Source of the DNA: Baffinella frigidus
Lineage: Eukaryota > Cryptophyceae > Cryptomonadales > Baffinellaceae
Direction of reading: 5' to 3'
DNA length: 24,186 bases
NCBI GenBank assembly: GCA_026770585.1
Contig: MU646710.1
Location: forward strand, 131,126 to 155,311
The notes beneath the pieces were generated by a model. The model ran no database searches. It was not told the origin of the DNA and saw nothing but the letters and a program-made list of their open reading frames with translations. Below, piece by piece: positions 1 through 12,300 of this stretch (position 1 is the stretch's first letter; every line of letters begins with the position of its first letter). A program made the translations under genes and the position numbers.

Positions 1-24
1 CCCCCCCCCCCCCCCTCTCTGCAG

Positions 25-354
25 CAAACGGCCGGGATGCAGCTTGAGCTAGGCACGTGCCTGCACGAACGCGGAGAGCACGCGCGCGCGATCGACCTCG
101 CTCACGCCGCTGAACACACCTTCACGTCCCAATCCATGTCCAACGACGCGTCCATCACGTCCGCCCACAACCGCGTCGTTTCGCAAAAGAACCAGCTGGT
201 CGCGTCCCGGCTCGTGTCCAAATGCCACGCGAAATGCGGACGCTACTCCGCGGCACGTTTGCAGCTGGAGGAGGCGCTGGGGAGCGCGGTGGAGTGGGGG
301 TTCAAGGTGGAGGAGGCGTCTCTGCTCCAGGATTTGAGCGCCGTGTACGAACAG
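25..354 (+). CDS. exon 1: TPR-like helical repeats
   Basis: Phase 0 to 0, 110 codons. The acceptor is a C/T run followed by CTGCAG, and the donor is CAG|GTCTAG, whose TAG would otherwise be an in-frame stop. The helix pairs resemble TPRs, for example LELGTCLHERGEHARAIDLA and a second pair around YSAARLQLEEALGSAVEWG. The ATG at 37 is in frame but probably internal, because the frame stays open back to the acceptor. The minus-strand reading frame over the same interval is a shadow. Confidence 0.75.
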
Positions 355-3300
355 GTCTAGTCCCGTCACCTAGATAGAGTATATCGAAGATGCGGCTTGG
401 CGTTGGAGCCGTTTTGCACTTTTCGGGCTTGAAATGCCGGGGGGTGTACCGGAAATCATTTAGATGGACGCGCTGCGAAATAAATTCTATTAGGTGACAC
501 GACGAGGTCGAGACCTACTCCTCGCGGAGATATTTGATAGGCTGGCGTTGAGAACATAGGGTGGTTAACACACTGCATTAGACCAAGAGGTCTCGGCGAG
601 AAGCCCCCCCACACACACAGAGGGCTACGAGGGGATCTCCGGACACTGAGTGCCCGAGTTTCTGTTACCTTGGCAGTAGGAACCCCCCTATGCCCCTACG
701 GGTTGCATACCGTAGGGTCCTAGGTCTCATCGCTTATGGGTTATGCAAACCCCCTTCAAAGTCCACTGTGTGGCCTGCGACGGTAGACAGAACCGGGCAG
801 GACTTGTTCGCACCAGGACGGTACATAATCCGCGCTGGCGTGATACCAGAAAAACGCTGATTAGTCAGCAGACGTGGGATTCTCGGCAGTCCTTCTTCAG
901 ATACACGGTGCCAGCATCCAACCAGAGGCTGTCCGTTGGTGCCAGGAAATTCTTCGAACTACTCGAATGCCGGGTTCTCGCCACCTTGGCAGCACTATAA
1001 GAGAAACATGCGTTTTGATTGGGTGTTGGGGCGGAGCAGGTTGGGCTGAAGAAAGAGGCCCTCCTGCTCAAGGCGCGCCGGCTGGCCATGCTCACATCGT
1101 TGCAGGTGCCCATCCCCCTGTGGCCCTCTGTGGAGCTTACAAGCTTTGAGATCTCCAAAAGCGATCCCATTGCGTGCTGTGTCTCTTCAACAATAGTGTT
1201 GGGAAGTGCGGCGCCGGGGCTGGGAAGGGAAAGTCACTGCGTTCATACATGTGTATGCATAGCAGGGCATTTTGAGCAGGGTAGGGCACTGGCTTGCCGC
1301 ATACATGGTGGCTAACGCTATTTTTTTTGGACGCCCGGGACGTGTAAATCGCTCTCTCAGGCATCGGATGCATCCCAAAACTTCTCCTCATCCAACCAGG
1401 ATGCCCACGCAGCGGACTACGAAAGCATTTCGTGAATGGCCCATAAGTGGATATGCCATAGGACCCTACGGTAGGCAATCTGTAGGGCCAGAGGGTTGTT
1501 CCGATTTTTTTTTCCTAAGCGATTCTTGGTGGCCCAGCTACCAAGAATCTCTTCGTAGTCCGCTGAATGGCGCGCATATAAAAAAAGCCACGCTCGTTCT
1601 GGGCAGGGGCAAGGTCGGGGGATCGATGCAGAACAGGCGCTGCTGGAATGCAGCGGAAGATCTGATCTGGAGGCCGAGATCACCTGCGAACAGGTCTGGG
1701 ATTGAGAGGTTTGGGGGTTGGGTTTAGAATGTGAAAGCAGCAACCCCAACGTTGCCGTGTCCCTCCAAGCCCCTGCCCCCCGGCGCAGGTGGGTATCTAG
1801 GCTCTAAGGACAAGTCATGAGGCTAAGAAATGGGTTCGTGCAGAGTTCAGAACGCATCTCTCGCCCGAAGACGGAGGGATTATGTCTTCGAACCGATATT
1901 CTCAAACTACCAAAATGAGACGTTTTGGTACGTATGATATCGCAACGGTTCGAAAATACTGTTTCATCTTACGGGTAGGGGCGTGCATCTTGTCATCAAC
2001 CAATGCCTAACATGGCACAAAACTTTAGATGGACGCAAACCCCTTAACATCCTTCCGAATCCGGGCGCGCCCCCCCCGGCAGGTCCTGGAAGCGGCGCGG
2101 AGCATGGGGAACAGCAGGCTGGAGGGGCAGGCGCTCACGGCTCTGGCAGACTGGCGTCTACTCAACAAGGACCCCCAGAGCGCCGGGCACCTGCTGCGGC
2201 AGGCGGGCACCATCTTCGAGGTACCCACGCCAGGTCACTAGTGAGAATTTGAAAACGCAGCGTTTCTTTTTCGTGGTACACATGAGTGTGCCCAGAACTT
2301 TGAACACGCAATTCCTCGTCCAAGCTGCAATGTTTCTACGTCCGCGCAGTATCAAATCAACCATGAGACTTGTAACTGAGATTCCAGGTTGCAACCTGGC
2401 GTGGACAATCCACCCCACACCAAAACACTCAAGGTTTTCGGTTGTTGCCCGCTCCCAGGTTCAGCCCCTCCAAACCCCGAGTGCGAAGCCCGGGTGTTGA
2501 CTGAATGTAGAGGAACGCCTCTCAGAGGTTGGCGCGGTAGGCCGCAGGGCCTGGGTAGATAGCGTTCGGTATTGGTCTACGGTCGGCCCAGGGCGATCAT
2601 TCTGTGCATGAAAGTGCACTCTGGCTGCAAACAGCGAAGCACCTGCCATCGTGCTGTTGGCGCAGGAAAATAAATAGTCAGAAAATGTGCGATTGCAGGG
2701 TAGTGTGCATGCGTAGAGCCTGCGTCTCTCACGCGAGTTCTAGGGCCTCCCGTCGTCCAACACCCCACGCAGCGGGCTATGAAGACGGCCCAAATCGGGC
2801 CACCCTTCCGTTACCTTATCCGTAGGAACCCCCCTATGTCCCTACGGATTGCCTACAGTAGGGTCCTAGGTCTTATCGCGTGGATGCACGTGTCGCGTGC
2901 GAATTACCCTGGAATCGAGGGGCGTTCTGTTGAACGTGCGCGGGGGGGGGGGGGGGTTGCAGGAGCTGGGGGATGCCAAAGTCGGTGCGTACGTCGCCTC
3001 CAGGTACACGCCCCTCTCAATGAACCCTGCAACCCTGAACCCTGATCCCAGGGGACTCCAGGCTCACTCTCCTCTCAGGAATAACGGCGTATTGCCAATA
3101 CGCCGTTTTTTTAAAAAGAGGATATCCTGCTGGATGTCTTCCCCGCACCGTGGAGAGGATATCTAGAAGTTGCAAGCGAGTGTCTACTCCTCAAAACGTG
3201 CGTGCCTCTAGTTTTACAACGCGGTGGATGAACCGGTCCAGCAGAGGCGTGGGCTCACGCAGTCTTTTCTCTTCTTGTTCTTGTTCTTCTTCTTGTTCGT

Positions 3301-6300
3301 CTCCTCCTCCTCCTCCTTCTTTTTCTTCTTCCTTTTCTTCTCGTGCTTGGTCTTCCTGTCATATTCTTCTTCTTTTCTTCTTCTTCTTTTTCTTGTCCTT
3401 GTTCTTCGTGTCGTGTCGTGTTCTTCTTCTTTTTCTTCTTCTCCTTCTTCTTCCAACCCTGAAACGCCCACGTTGGGTTCCGGGTTCCGGGGTTCGTGTC
3501 TCGGGGTGCAGGCACATGCGGTCGTCTCATCGCATGCACCATGTCCTCGCCGCAGGACCGGGATTGCGGCCTTCGAGGCGATCGCAGGTCCAGAAGAGGA
3601 CAGGCCTGCGCTGTCTCTCGAGAACACCTCCGAGGCTCACTTCGCGATTCTCCTCAAGGTCGAGCCCATTTCCCTCAGGGTGTGAGTAAGTCCAGGCCCC
3701 CTTGCTAATCCTCCCGTTTGCGGGCGCTCTGGCTCGGTAGACCTTGGTTGTTCTTTTTGGGGGGAGGGTGCCTGTTTGCGACTTGGAAGTGTACCACCAG
3801 ACTAAAAACATCGCTTTACAGTGCATTGGTCGCTCTGCTTTTGCAGGGCAACCAAATTTGACAGTCAAAGTCAGGTGGGGGTGCAACGTAGTGAGTGAGA
3901 AGCCCGAATCTCATCCGGACGAGAATGCATGATCAATACTCGCTGGCAACAAAATTTACTGCACACATGCATTAATAATACTAGTATGATCCACTTGTGT
4001 AGTAAATTTTGTTGCCATGGAGTGTGTATGATGAATACTCGCCGCGATTAAATCAGATGCTGAACTTCGGCCTGGAACTCGCCAAGGAAGCCGGAGAGCG
4101 CCTCTACGAAGCCAAGGTCTCCACCGTTACTTAAGTTAACGGAGGTTCCACTTTTGCCTTGCGACGTCTCACTCTCGACTTGGTTCAGGGTTGCAGGGTT
4201 CATGGATAAGGGCGTGTCCCTCGAGGCGACATACGCACCGACTTTGGCATCCCCCAGCTCCTGCCCCCCCACTCCCCGCGCGCGCACGTTCAACAGAACG
4301 CCCCTCGATTCCAGGGTAGTTCGCATGCGACTCTTGTATCTAAGCGATCAGACCTAGGACCGTACGGTAGGCAATCCGTAGGGACACAGGGGGGTTCCTA
4401 CGGATAAGGTAACGGAAGGGTGGCCCGATTTGGGCCGAAAATTCCTTCGTAGCCTATGTGGGTATTGGACGACGGGAGGCCCTAGAACTTGCTCACGAGA
4501 CCCAGGTTCTACGCATGCACACTACCCTGCAATCGCACATTTTCTGGCTAACGTATTTTCATGCGCCAACATCACGATGCCAGGTGCTTCGCTGTTTGCA
4601 GCTAGTGTGCAGTTTTATCCACAGAATGATCTCCCTGGAACCTCCGTCGACCAATAACGTACACCATCTACCCTGAAATCAAAGAGTTTCTGATTAAGGA
4701 GCAAGGCTCGGTTCAGCGGATTGCACAGCATTTGTCCGCCGAAACTATCAAGCAAGACGTGCGAAAAGTTGACGGGTCTGTTCCAGAATCGTCAACTTTG
4801 TCGGATTTGAAATATTTGGGCGAGTAATTGGGTGCACTCCTCTGTGCGGGCGACAGGCATTGCAGAGAATCGGAGGGGCGTACCTTGCGCGCGGTCTGCC
4901 CCTGCTCGCCGGGCCGCCCCTCGTCCAGGTTTCTTCTCTCTCTCCCTCTCCCCCCCTCTCTCTTCCTGTCTATCCCTCTCGCTCCCTCTCTCTCTTTCGC
5001 GCTTCCTCTCTCTCCCTCTCTCTTCCTCCAAGTTTTCTCTCTCTCTCTCCCTCCTCTCTCTCTCCCCCTCCCTCCTCTCTCTCTCTCTCTCTGCCCCCCC
5101 CTCCATGCCTCCCTTCCTCATCGTGTATGTGTTGCGGTGTAGCCGTCAAGAGGGTGTACACGCGGGTTGGTCCATCTAGTGTGTTTGATAACAAGGCACA
5201 GGTTCCGCGTTCAGCTCCGTGTGTTTTCGCACATCAAACTAGTCTTGCCGACAACAACGACTTATCGTTCAGGTTTTTGTTGGGCGTTGGAGCCGCCCGG
5301 CTCTTTTCCATTATACAGTTACAATCACGTGCGTGTAACTCACTTTGCTGAAACAGTTTGCATTTTCGGAGCGGATGACCGTGGACATCGTGTGGCAGGC
5401 GCTGCGGCTCTTCGTGCGCGAGGAGGCGCTCATGGAGGGGTGGGATGACGCGCGCGTCTATCTACTCGAGGAGTTCGCGAAAGTGTTCAAGGGTCTGATG
5501 ATGGTGCTGACGCCGGACCGGCCCGAGGCGGCGTTTGCCGTTGCTGACATGGCGAAATCGCGCGCGCTCGGGCATTTGATGACGGGTGCTGACGAGGTTG
5601 ACCCTCTCAGCGGCGATTCGACGGAGGGGGGAGATTGGTGGGCGTTCGCCGACAGGTGATGCGTCGAGAGCCCCAGGCTGAATTTGACTTTGGTTTGATT
5701 TGGTATGCTCTGTCAAACCTTCCACTCCAAGCTATGAAAGGCGAGACAACCCCCCCCTGAAAATACTGCAGAATCAACCTGAGCGTGAATTGATTATTTT
5801 CATTTAATTTGGTTTGATTTGATTCGCGGGCAGGCGGTGGGCGGCTCTGCAGGACGTCGTGCGGGACGAGAAAGCGATCGTGGTCCAGTACCACGAGGGT
5901 TTCGACACCAAGCAGTACCGCCAGAGCTTTGGCAACAGGCAAGCGCTCTAGCCCTGCCTCAGTCAAGTTGGTCTCCTCAAAATGAGGACAACGGAAGTTG
6001 ATTCCCCGGGTTTCTGGTGCAAATCCGTCAAATTGTGGGTTGGACACGATCCGTGAAGCAGACAGCTGAGCCTGCAGGGCCACTTGTGGACGCGTCTTCT
6101 CGCATGCACTGTGACACCCACTTATCTGCTTCGGAGGAGGGAACCGAGATTACGTGGCACCCTAGGTATCTTGCGTTTGGCTTGCCCCATACCAGTGCGA
6201 CAAGGCACGTTAAGTGCTGCGCTAATGTCTGCACCATTGAAACATGGTAGGGTGCCACGTCATCTCGGTTCCCTCCTCATAGGTAGATGAGTGGGTGTCA

Positions 6301-9300
6301 CGGTGCATGCGAGAACGCACGTCCACAAGTCGGCGGTCGCGTCCACAACGCGTCCACCAATCCGCCCCCCCCCCTAACACGCGTCGCACACACAGTATCA
6401 GGGTCTGGGTCGTGTCCGCACAAGGGACGCTCCTCGCGGACAAGACCATCACCCTATCAGGACGTGATGACTTGGCGGGGGCGGCGTCGCTCGAAGACCT
6501 CATGACCCTCGCGCGAGTCGCGATGGCGCCCCGCGTCAAGGGCTCCAAGGGGCGCGCCGTCTCCGAGGACGCGCCCGCGTCCGAGGGCCAGCGCGCGACC
6601 CAGCAAGCCATCCTCGACCCTGACTACCGCAGGGTGCTTGCTGCCAAGGTGCTTCTGGTTATCGGCGGGGGGGGGGCGGGGGGGGATGCTGCGGTTATTG
6701 ATGACGAGATGAAGGACGCCGAGGAGGGGGAGAGGTGAGAGGGTCGAGGGTCGAGGGTCGAGGGTGAAGGGTCGAGGGTGGAGGTCGAGGGTCGAGGGTC
6801 GAGGGTCGAGGGTCGAGGGTCGAGGGTCGAGGGTCGAGGGGGAGGGTCGAGGGTCGAGGGTCGAGGGTGGAGGGTGGAGGGTGGAGGGTGGAGGGTGGAG
6901 GGCGGAGGGTGGCGGGTGGAGCAAGTTCCTGAGAGGTGGGTTGGGGTTCAATTTTTGTATGGGGTTTTGGGGTTAAGGGGGGGGGGCGTTCAGCGCTGAT
7001 TGGCGAGCATGTTGAGGCCCACTGATGGATCATCGCTTTTGCGGACGTGGCAGGCGTGTCGTTGAGGAGATTTTCGGTCAGTTTGCGGACCCGGAGGCGA
7101 AAAAACGGTGGGGGAAGGACGTTGAGGAGGCCGTGGCTGTGCGCCTCTGGCTGCTGGCGCTCACGTCTCCTGAATACACCATCACGGGCGGACACGCCTT
7201 CACGGTTGGACTTGTCGAAGACAAGTCTGCGATGGTGGGAGCAGTGGAGTGCGTGAGCGGCAAGATTTTCTCGTGGCAAGAACTCAAGGTAACCACACGA
7301 GGCTACCTATGCAAACAGAATAAAAAGGGAGTTTTAAGGTTTTGTGGGGGAAATGGTCACGTGTCGCGCCGCTGAGCGGCGCGACTTGTGTAAAGTCGCT
7401 GCTTTTCATCTGAAAATTACTACACGCGTTTACAATCGACATTTATTCTGTTCGCATAGGTAGCCTCGTGTGGAATGGCAAGAGTCCCGCAACCGTTTTT
7501 TAAACACGGCAGGCCTTGTCCCGGGACGAGTCTCCAAGTTGGCTCAAAAGAACTGCGGGCGCGAGGACGTGTAGAGTCCTGGGTTTTCATACATATCTTT
7601 GAGCTTCTTTCGGCGTCACCAGTGCTGCCAGCGCGGTGCGTGTGTACCGTTGGCTGAGAGAGGAATGACAGCCCTGACCAAGAGTCACGGCTACTCATAT
7701 TGGGAACGCGTTGATCTCTTTGTAGGCTGCTCAGGCTCGCGCACTCCACACGGCGGGCTTCGAGGGTTTCAGGACCCCTGGATTTAGCGGTAACGTGACC
7801 AAATTTTTATTAGAAACCCTGAAAGTTAACTGCCCATAGGGTAAGTTGACTTTTGATGAAATGCCCGAAAATACACAGTGTATTTTCCTCTTGAACCTTT
7901 TAATAAATTCATTTCTGGGATCTGAAGGCCTTCGACGTGGAGACCGAGGGAACATTGCAAGAGCCCTACGACTCTTGACTAAACCAGGCAGGTTTTGTGC
8001 TGGGACGGTGACTGAACCGGGTGATGTTGGTCCCAGAAAATCCTGTGATGTGTCAAATCGCTGACAGATCGGTACACCTTGCAGGACCTGACGGAGGAGA
8101 GTCTGACATCGGCCTACTACGGTCTCTACGGCGTGGAGGCCGCAGCAGGGCGAACACTCCTGCTCAGCGCGGTAGCTCCTTCTTGGCTTTGCACCTCACG
8201 ATGAGCCGTTCACTCAATATCGTATTCACTACAAATTGATTTGGTGTTCACTCCAAATTTGGCTTCAAGATGCAACCAACTTTGATAGCAACTGTTTTGT
8301 CGAATGTTGACTATCGAGATGAGATTCCTCTGTGCAACCACCCACACGAGACTACCCATGCGAACTGAACAAATGGACGTTTTTGAGGTGTTTGGGGAAA
8401 TGATCACGTTTCCGACCAAAAAGGGATCGGAAACGTGATCAATTGCTGACTTTTGGCGTGTTTCCTGGGCAGTAATCCAATAATTGACTTAAGAATCTGT
8501 TCACAAGGGTAGCCTCGTGTGGACGCCCCCTGCAGTCGGGTTGGATCTAATCACGGTGAGTATGTATGATAAATACTCCACGGCAACGAACTTTACTACA
8601 CAAATTGATTATATTAGTAATTATTCAAGCATGTGAGTACTAAATTTCGTTGCTGGTGAGTATCTATCGTAAATACTCGTCCGGATGGGATCATTCAAAC
8701 GTTCCCGTATGCGTGTTCCGCGGTTGTGCTATATCATGGTGATCACCACCCGAAACGTTGGCTTGCAAATACGGCGCCTGCCTTTCAATCAACAGTGCCC
8801 CCTCATCCGCAAACGGCGCTTTGGCCTGAACAAACGGCGCTTCCCCTGTGAGCAGGTTCGCAACCTGATGGACGAAACGCAGCTCCTCCGTGCGTTGCAT
8901 CGTACGCCCCCTACCCACACCGCGGGCTACCAAGGTTTTGTTGGTCGGATTCTGACCAAGAATCGGTTGGGATATCTGTAGGACCGTCCTATGTCCCTGC
9001 GTTATTGCCTGCGGTAGGGTCCTATGCATTATTCACCCTTGGGTCATCCACAAAACCCCTTCGTACCCCGCTGTGTGGTCTGGCTCTCTCAGGGTTGGTG
9101 TTCATGTGTTGCGTGACCAAGAGATCTCGGTGCAGGCATGGCTTCAAACAGCTAGCTCTGTCTGAGTTGACCTGATCTCCTCCTCAGAATGCAGAGCCCG
9201 GGAACACATTTCCCGGGTGTGTGATACATCCAACCGTGCATGTGCAGAAACTGACATTTCGGCCTGCTGCAGGAGTGCTCATTGAGCCGATCGAGGAATT

Positions 9301-12300
9301 CCTTGTCGAAGACGAAGACGTCCTGGTATATCCCTCAAGTGCCCATAGGGTGAATCTTCACCCTCACTCGTCCTAGGCAGGTCCTAGGGCCCTACGGTAG
9401 GGCGTATGCGCCTACTGGCCACTTAAGGGATACCTCCGTCTGCCTTTCAAGGCCCAAAAGTTTCGAAGAGCGCGCGACCCTCCGGAGCCACGAGGTTTGC
9501 TGACAACGTTGTCAGTTCCCGGATTTACCTCACAGTGGACTACGAACCTTTTACCAAACGTCAACTTGCCTGAAGACGATGAACGTTGAGGATTTTGTTA
9601 ATGCATATTGGTCACGTCACACCCGGAATTCCGGCCCCGACGAAAGCCTCGAAGCCCACTGTGTGTTACCAGGGCAGTATCGCCTGTCGGATGATGCGAG
9701 ATGCGAAGACGTTCTGGTATACCTCCACGAAGGCAGCCCGTCGAGGCCCTCGTGTGTGTGCAACGTTCCCCTAACAAAGTGGCTCAAGAACGTTATCCTC
9801 AACCCTAACCCCTAACCCCTAACCCCTAACCCTTAAACCCTAAACCCAAAACCATAAACCCTCCCCCATGGCACCGGCTGGGCAGGTGATACCGCATCAG
9901 CACCTTTTCACGGTCCCGTGGCCTGCGTTGATCGACCGCTGCTCTCCCGAATACCCCAAAGGTGCCACCCCTGCATACCCCGCCACACCCCCTCTTGACT
10001 GCACCAATTGCATCGTTTGGCACCCCCCCCGAGTTGTACAAGGGGGTTGCGGGGATTTGATACAGCCTTGTACACCCACACGGTGGGCTACGAAGGTTTC
10101 GTTGGGGCTGGAATTCAGGGTATTATGTGACCCAATTGCTCCAAAAAATCCTTCAAGTTAGTTGCACCCAGGCAAGTTGACTTTCGATGAAAGGCTCGTA
10201 GTCCACCGTGTGGGTCCGCCGACTCAGGGTTCCTTCAACAGACACTCCTCCCCGTCCAAAGCAGGCATCCTGGTCTGGGAACACATGGCAGCCACGTTCC
10301 CTGTAATCCGATGAACAGTGGGGGCCCCCTGGGGATTTTCTCCGGAGCCCCCACCTGAAAATTGGGTGCTTGACACCCAGGCACTCCATCCCGCGCCTAG
10401 TTCCTGCTAAAAGCCAGCCTCCGTGCGGGGAGATGCATCTGTTACGCTCTCTCTCTTCCTCCCTCTCGCACACACACACATAAACGCACTCGCTTTTTCT
10501 CTTTCTCTCTTTCTCTCTTTCTCTCTCTCTCTCTTGCGCTCTCTCTCTCGCACACACACTATCTCTCTCTCTGTGTAGCAGTAACGCTCTCACGCTGGGG
10601 CAGGGCGGTACCTAATCGAGAAGCACGCGGTGCGCGTGTGCCCCTCCCTCCGCATCGCCAGCCTCGCCACGCGCCGTCGGACTGCCAGTCCTCAGAATCC
10701 TGCGGGCAAATGCGCGTGCATCGTCGGCAACCCGCTCCCGCTTCCGTCAGGTTTCGAGCCTTTTAAAGTGCACCTGGCCACCAAAGTTATTCAGGAGTGA
10801 AATTGACGGTTGTGAACCAGAGGCGTCTACGTTTCCACACAGCGGGCTACAAAGGGAGTTTTGGGCGCTGAGAGCCCGAGTTTCCGTTATCTTATCTGTA
10901 GGAACCCCCGTTTTTTTCTACGGGTTGCCTACTGTAGGGTCCCAGGTCCTATCGCTTAGGGGTTATTCAAAACCCCTCCAAAGTCCGCTGTGTGGACCGT
11001 GTTCAGATTATGTGGCGGCCAACTTCTGCGCGGAGAGCGGTATGTTGCGAGATATGAATCGAAACTGTGTCTTGATTCATATCTGTGTCTCGATTCATTC
11101 TTGCCATTCGTTTTAGCTGCGCGAGTATCTCTACAAATGTTCGAATCTTTCCGATACCTATCATCACCGCTTCCATTCTGCATTCATCTTTCCAACTGCG
11201 CTCTTTTGAAATGGTATCGCGTGCTGCAGGGGAGAAGCCGCTGCCGCATGCGGAAGGCGAGGCCAACGACGTCTTCATCAGGTGGGCGCCTCGGAACACT
11301 TCCTTGCACTGCGCGTTTTTCACCATTGTGATGATTTGAAGCTGTACCCCGATCGTGGGTATGCGACGGACATGCAGCCACTCGCGTGCTCGGCGAGGAG
11401 TGGTCTGCGCCGTCTTGTCTGGCCATCAACACCGCAATCACCCTCTTTTTATTGCTCTCGATACGCAATGGTTCGGATCGGGTCTGACTGGGCCGAAACG
11501 CAGGCTGTCCAAACCTGGGCTGTTCACCAAGGGAGTGAAGCTCGCGAGGGCGGAAGAGGCCACACGCGATCACGTCGTCAAGGTAGTGTTCTTCGCACCT
11601 CTGATGCCAACCAAAAAATCAAACCACCACGCGATGTGCCAGCATCCTGAAGGTTTACTGTTGCAGAATCGATTGCGTGGCTTTCTGACTTGGAGTTGAG
11701 CCAACAATCAATCAACGGGTGTGTGCGGTGAGTGTTGAAACCACGCGGCGTATTTGCTGAGTGGGCGGCATGTTAACCCTAAACCCTAACCCCCAATCCC
11801 TAAACCCCAAACCCTAAAGTCCAAACCCTAAACCCCAAACCCTAAACCCTAAACCCTAAACCCTAAACCCTAAACCCTAAACCCTGAACCCTAAACCCTA
11901 ACCCCTAAACCCCAAACCCTGAACCCTAACTCTAAACCCCAAACCATAAACCCTAAACCCTAAATCCTAAACCCTACGCCCTAAACCCTAAACCCCAAAC
12001 CCTCAACCCTAAAGCATACACCATCAACCCTCAACCCCAAAGCATGAGCTGAATCGTGTGATGGGGTGGAGCAGGAGATGCTGGATGGTGCCGACTGGGT
12101 GCACCTCGCGTGCCACGCTGACCTCGAACAGGTTACTACCCCCCATCGCCTCGCTAGCCCTCAGGAAGGGGCGAGGTGAGGATCCCCCGAACGGCTGCTG
12201 CCTGAACCGGGCGGGTTTGTGACAGAACGGTAACTAATCCGGCTAGGGTTAGTGAAAGCTCGTACCAGAACATCCTCTGTTCGTCCCGGCACGTGCCCTC

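Larger units (their letters stand above)
355..2082 (+). other. intron 1 (no further gene seen)
   Basis: This interval of 1,728 bases holds two copies of the 160-bp TIR family (612-773 and 1405-1567, in opposite orientation) and otherwise unique sequence with short open frames of no coding character. A short piece at 452-475 is the near-perfect reverse complement of 14149-14172, so it belongs to another dispersed repeat. A C run followed by GGCAG forms the acceptor at 2082. Confidence 0.6.

Noticed and set aside
37-39. ATG at 37 as the gene start
   Set aside because: The frame is open upstream to a good acceptor (C/T run then GCAG), so the window most likely begins inside an intron.
3150-3689. 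Long open frames on both strands (S/F-rich, K/E-rich)
   Set aside because: They are translations of the CTT polypyrimidine tract. Only 3556-3658 in a third frame is exon-like.
4792-5351. Overlapping open frames across the CT tract
   Set aside because: Low-complexity LSLSL and RERE runs come from (CT)n. No domain and no splice logic support them.
6457-7279. Minus-strand proline-rich frames (HPPPSTL repeats)
   Set aside because: These are the antisense translation of the GGGTCGA minisatellite plus shadows of plus-strand CHAT exons 8 and 9.
8085-8202. Long version of exon 10 to the GTAGCT at 8173
   Set aside because: It would leave phase 0, while exon 11 needs phase 1. The shorter ending gives the expected YYGVLIEPI join.
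11772-12045. Chromosome end (telomere)
   Set aside because: The repeat is degenerate and interstitial. CHAT exons that splice in phase lie on both sides.
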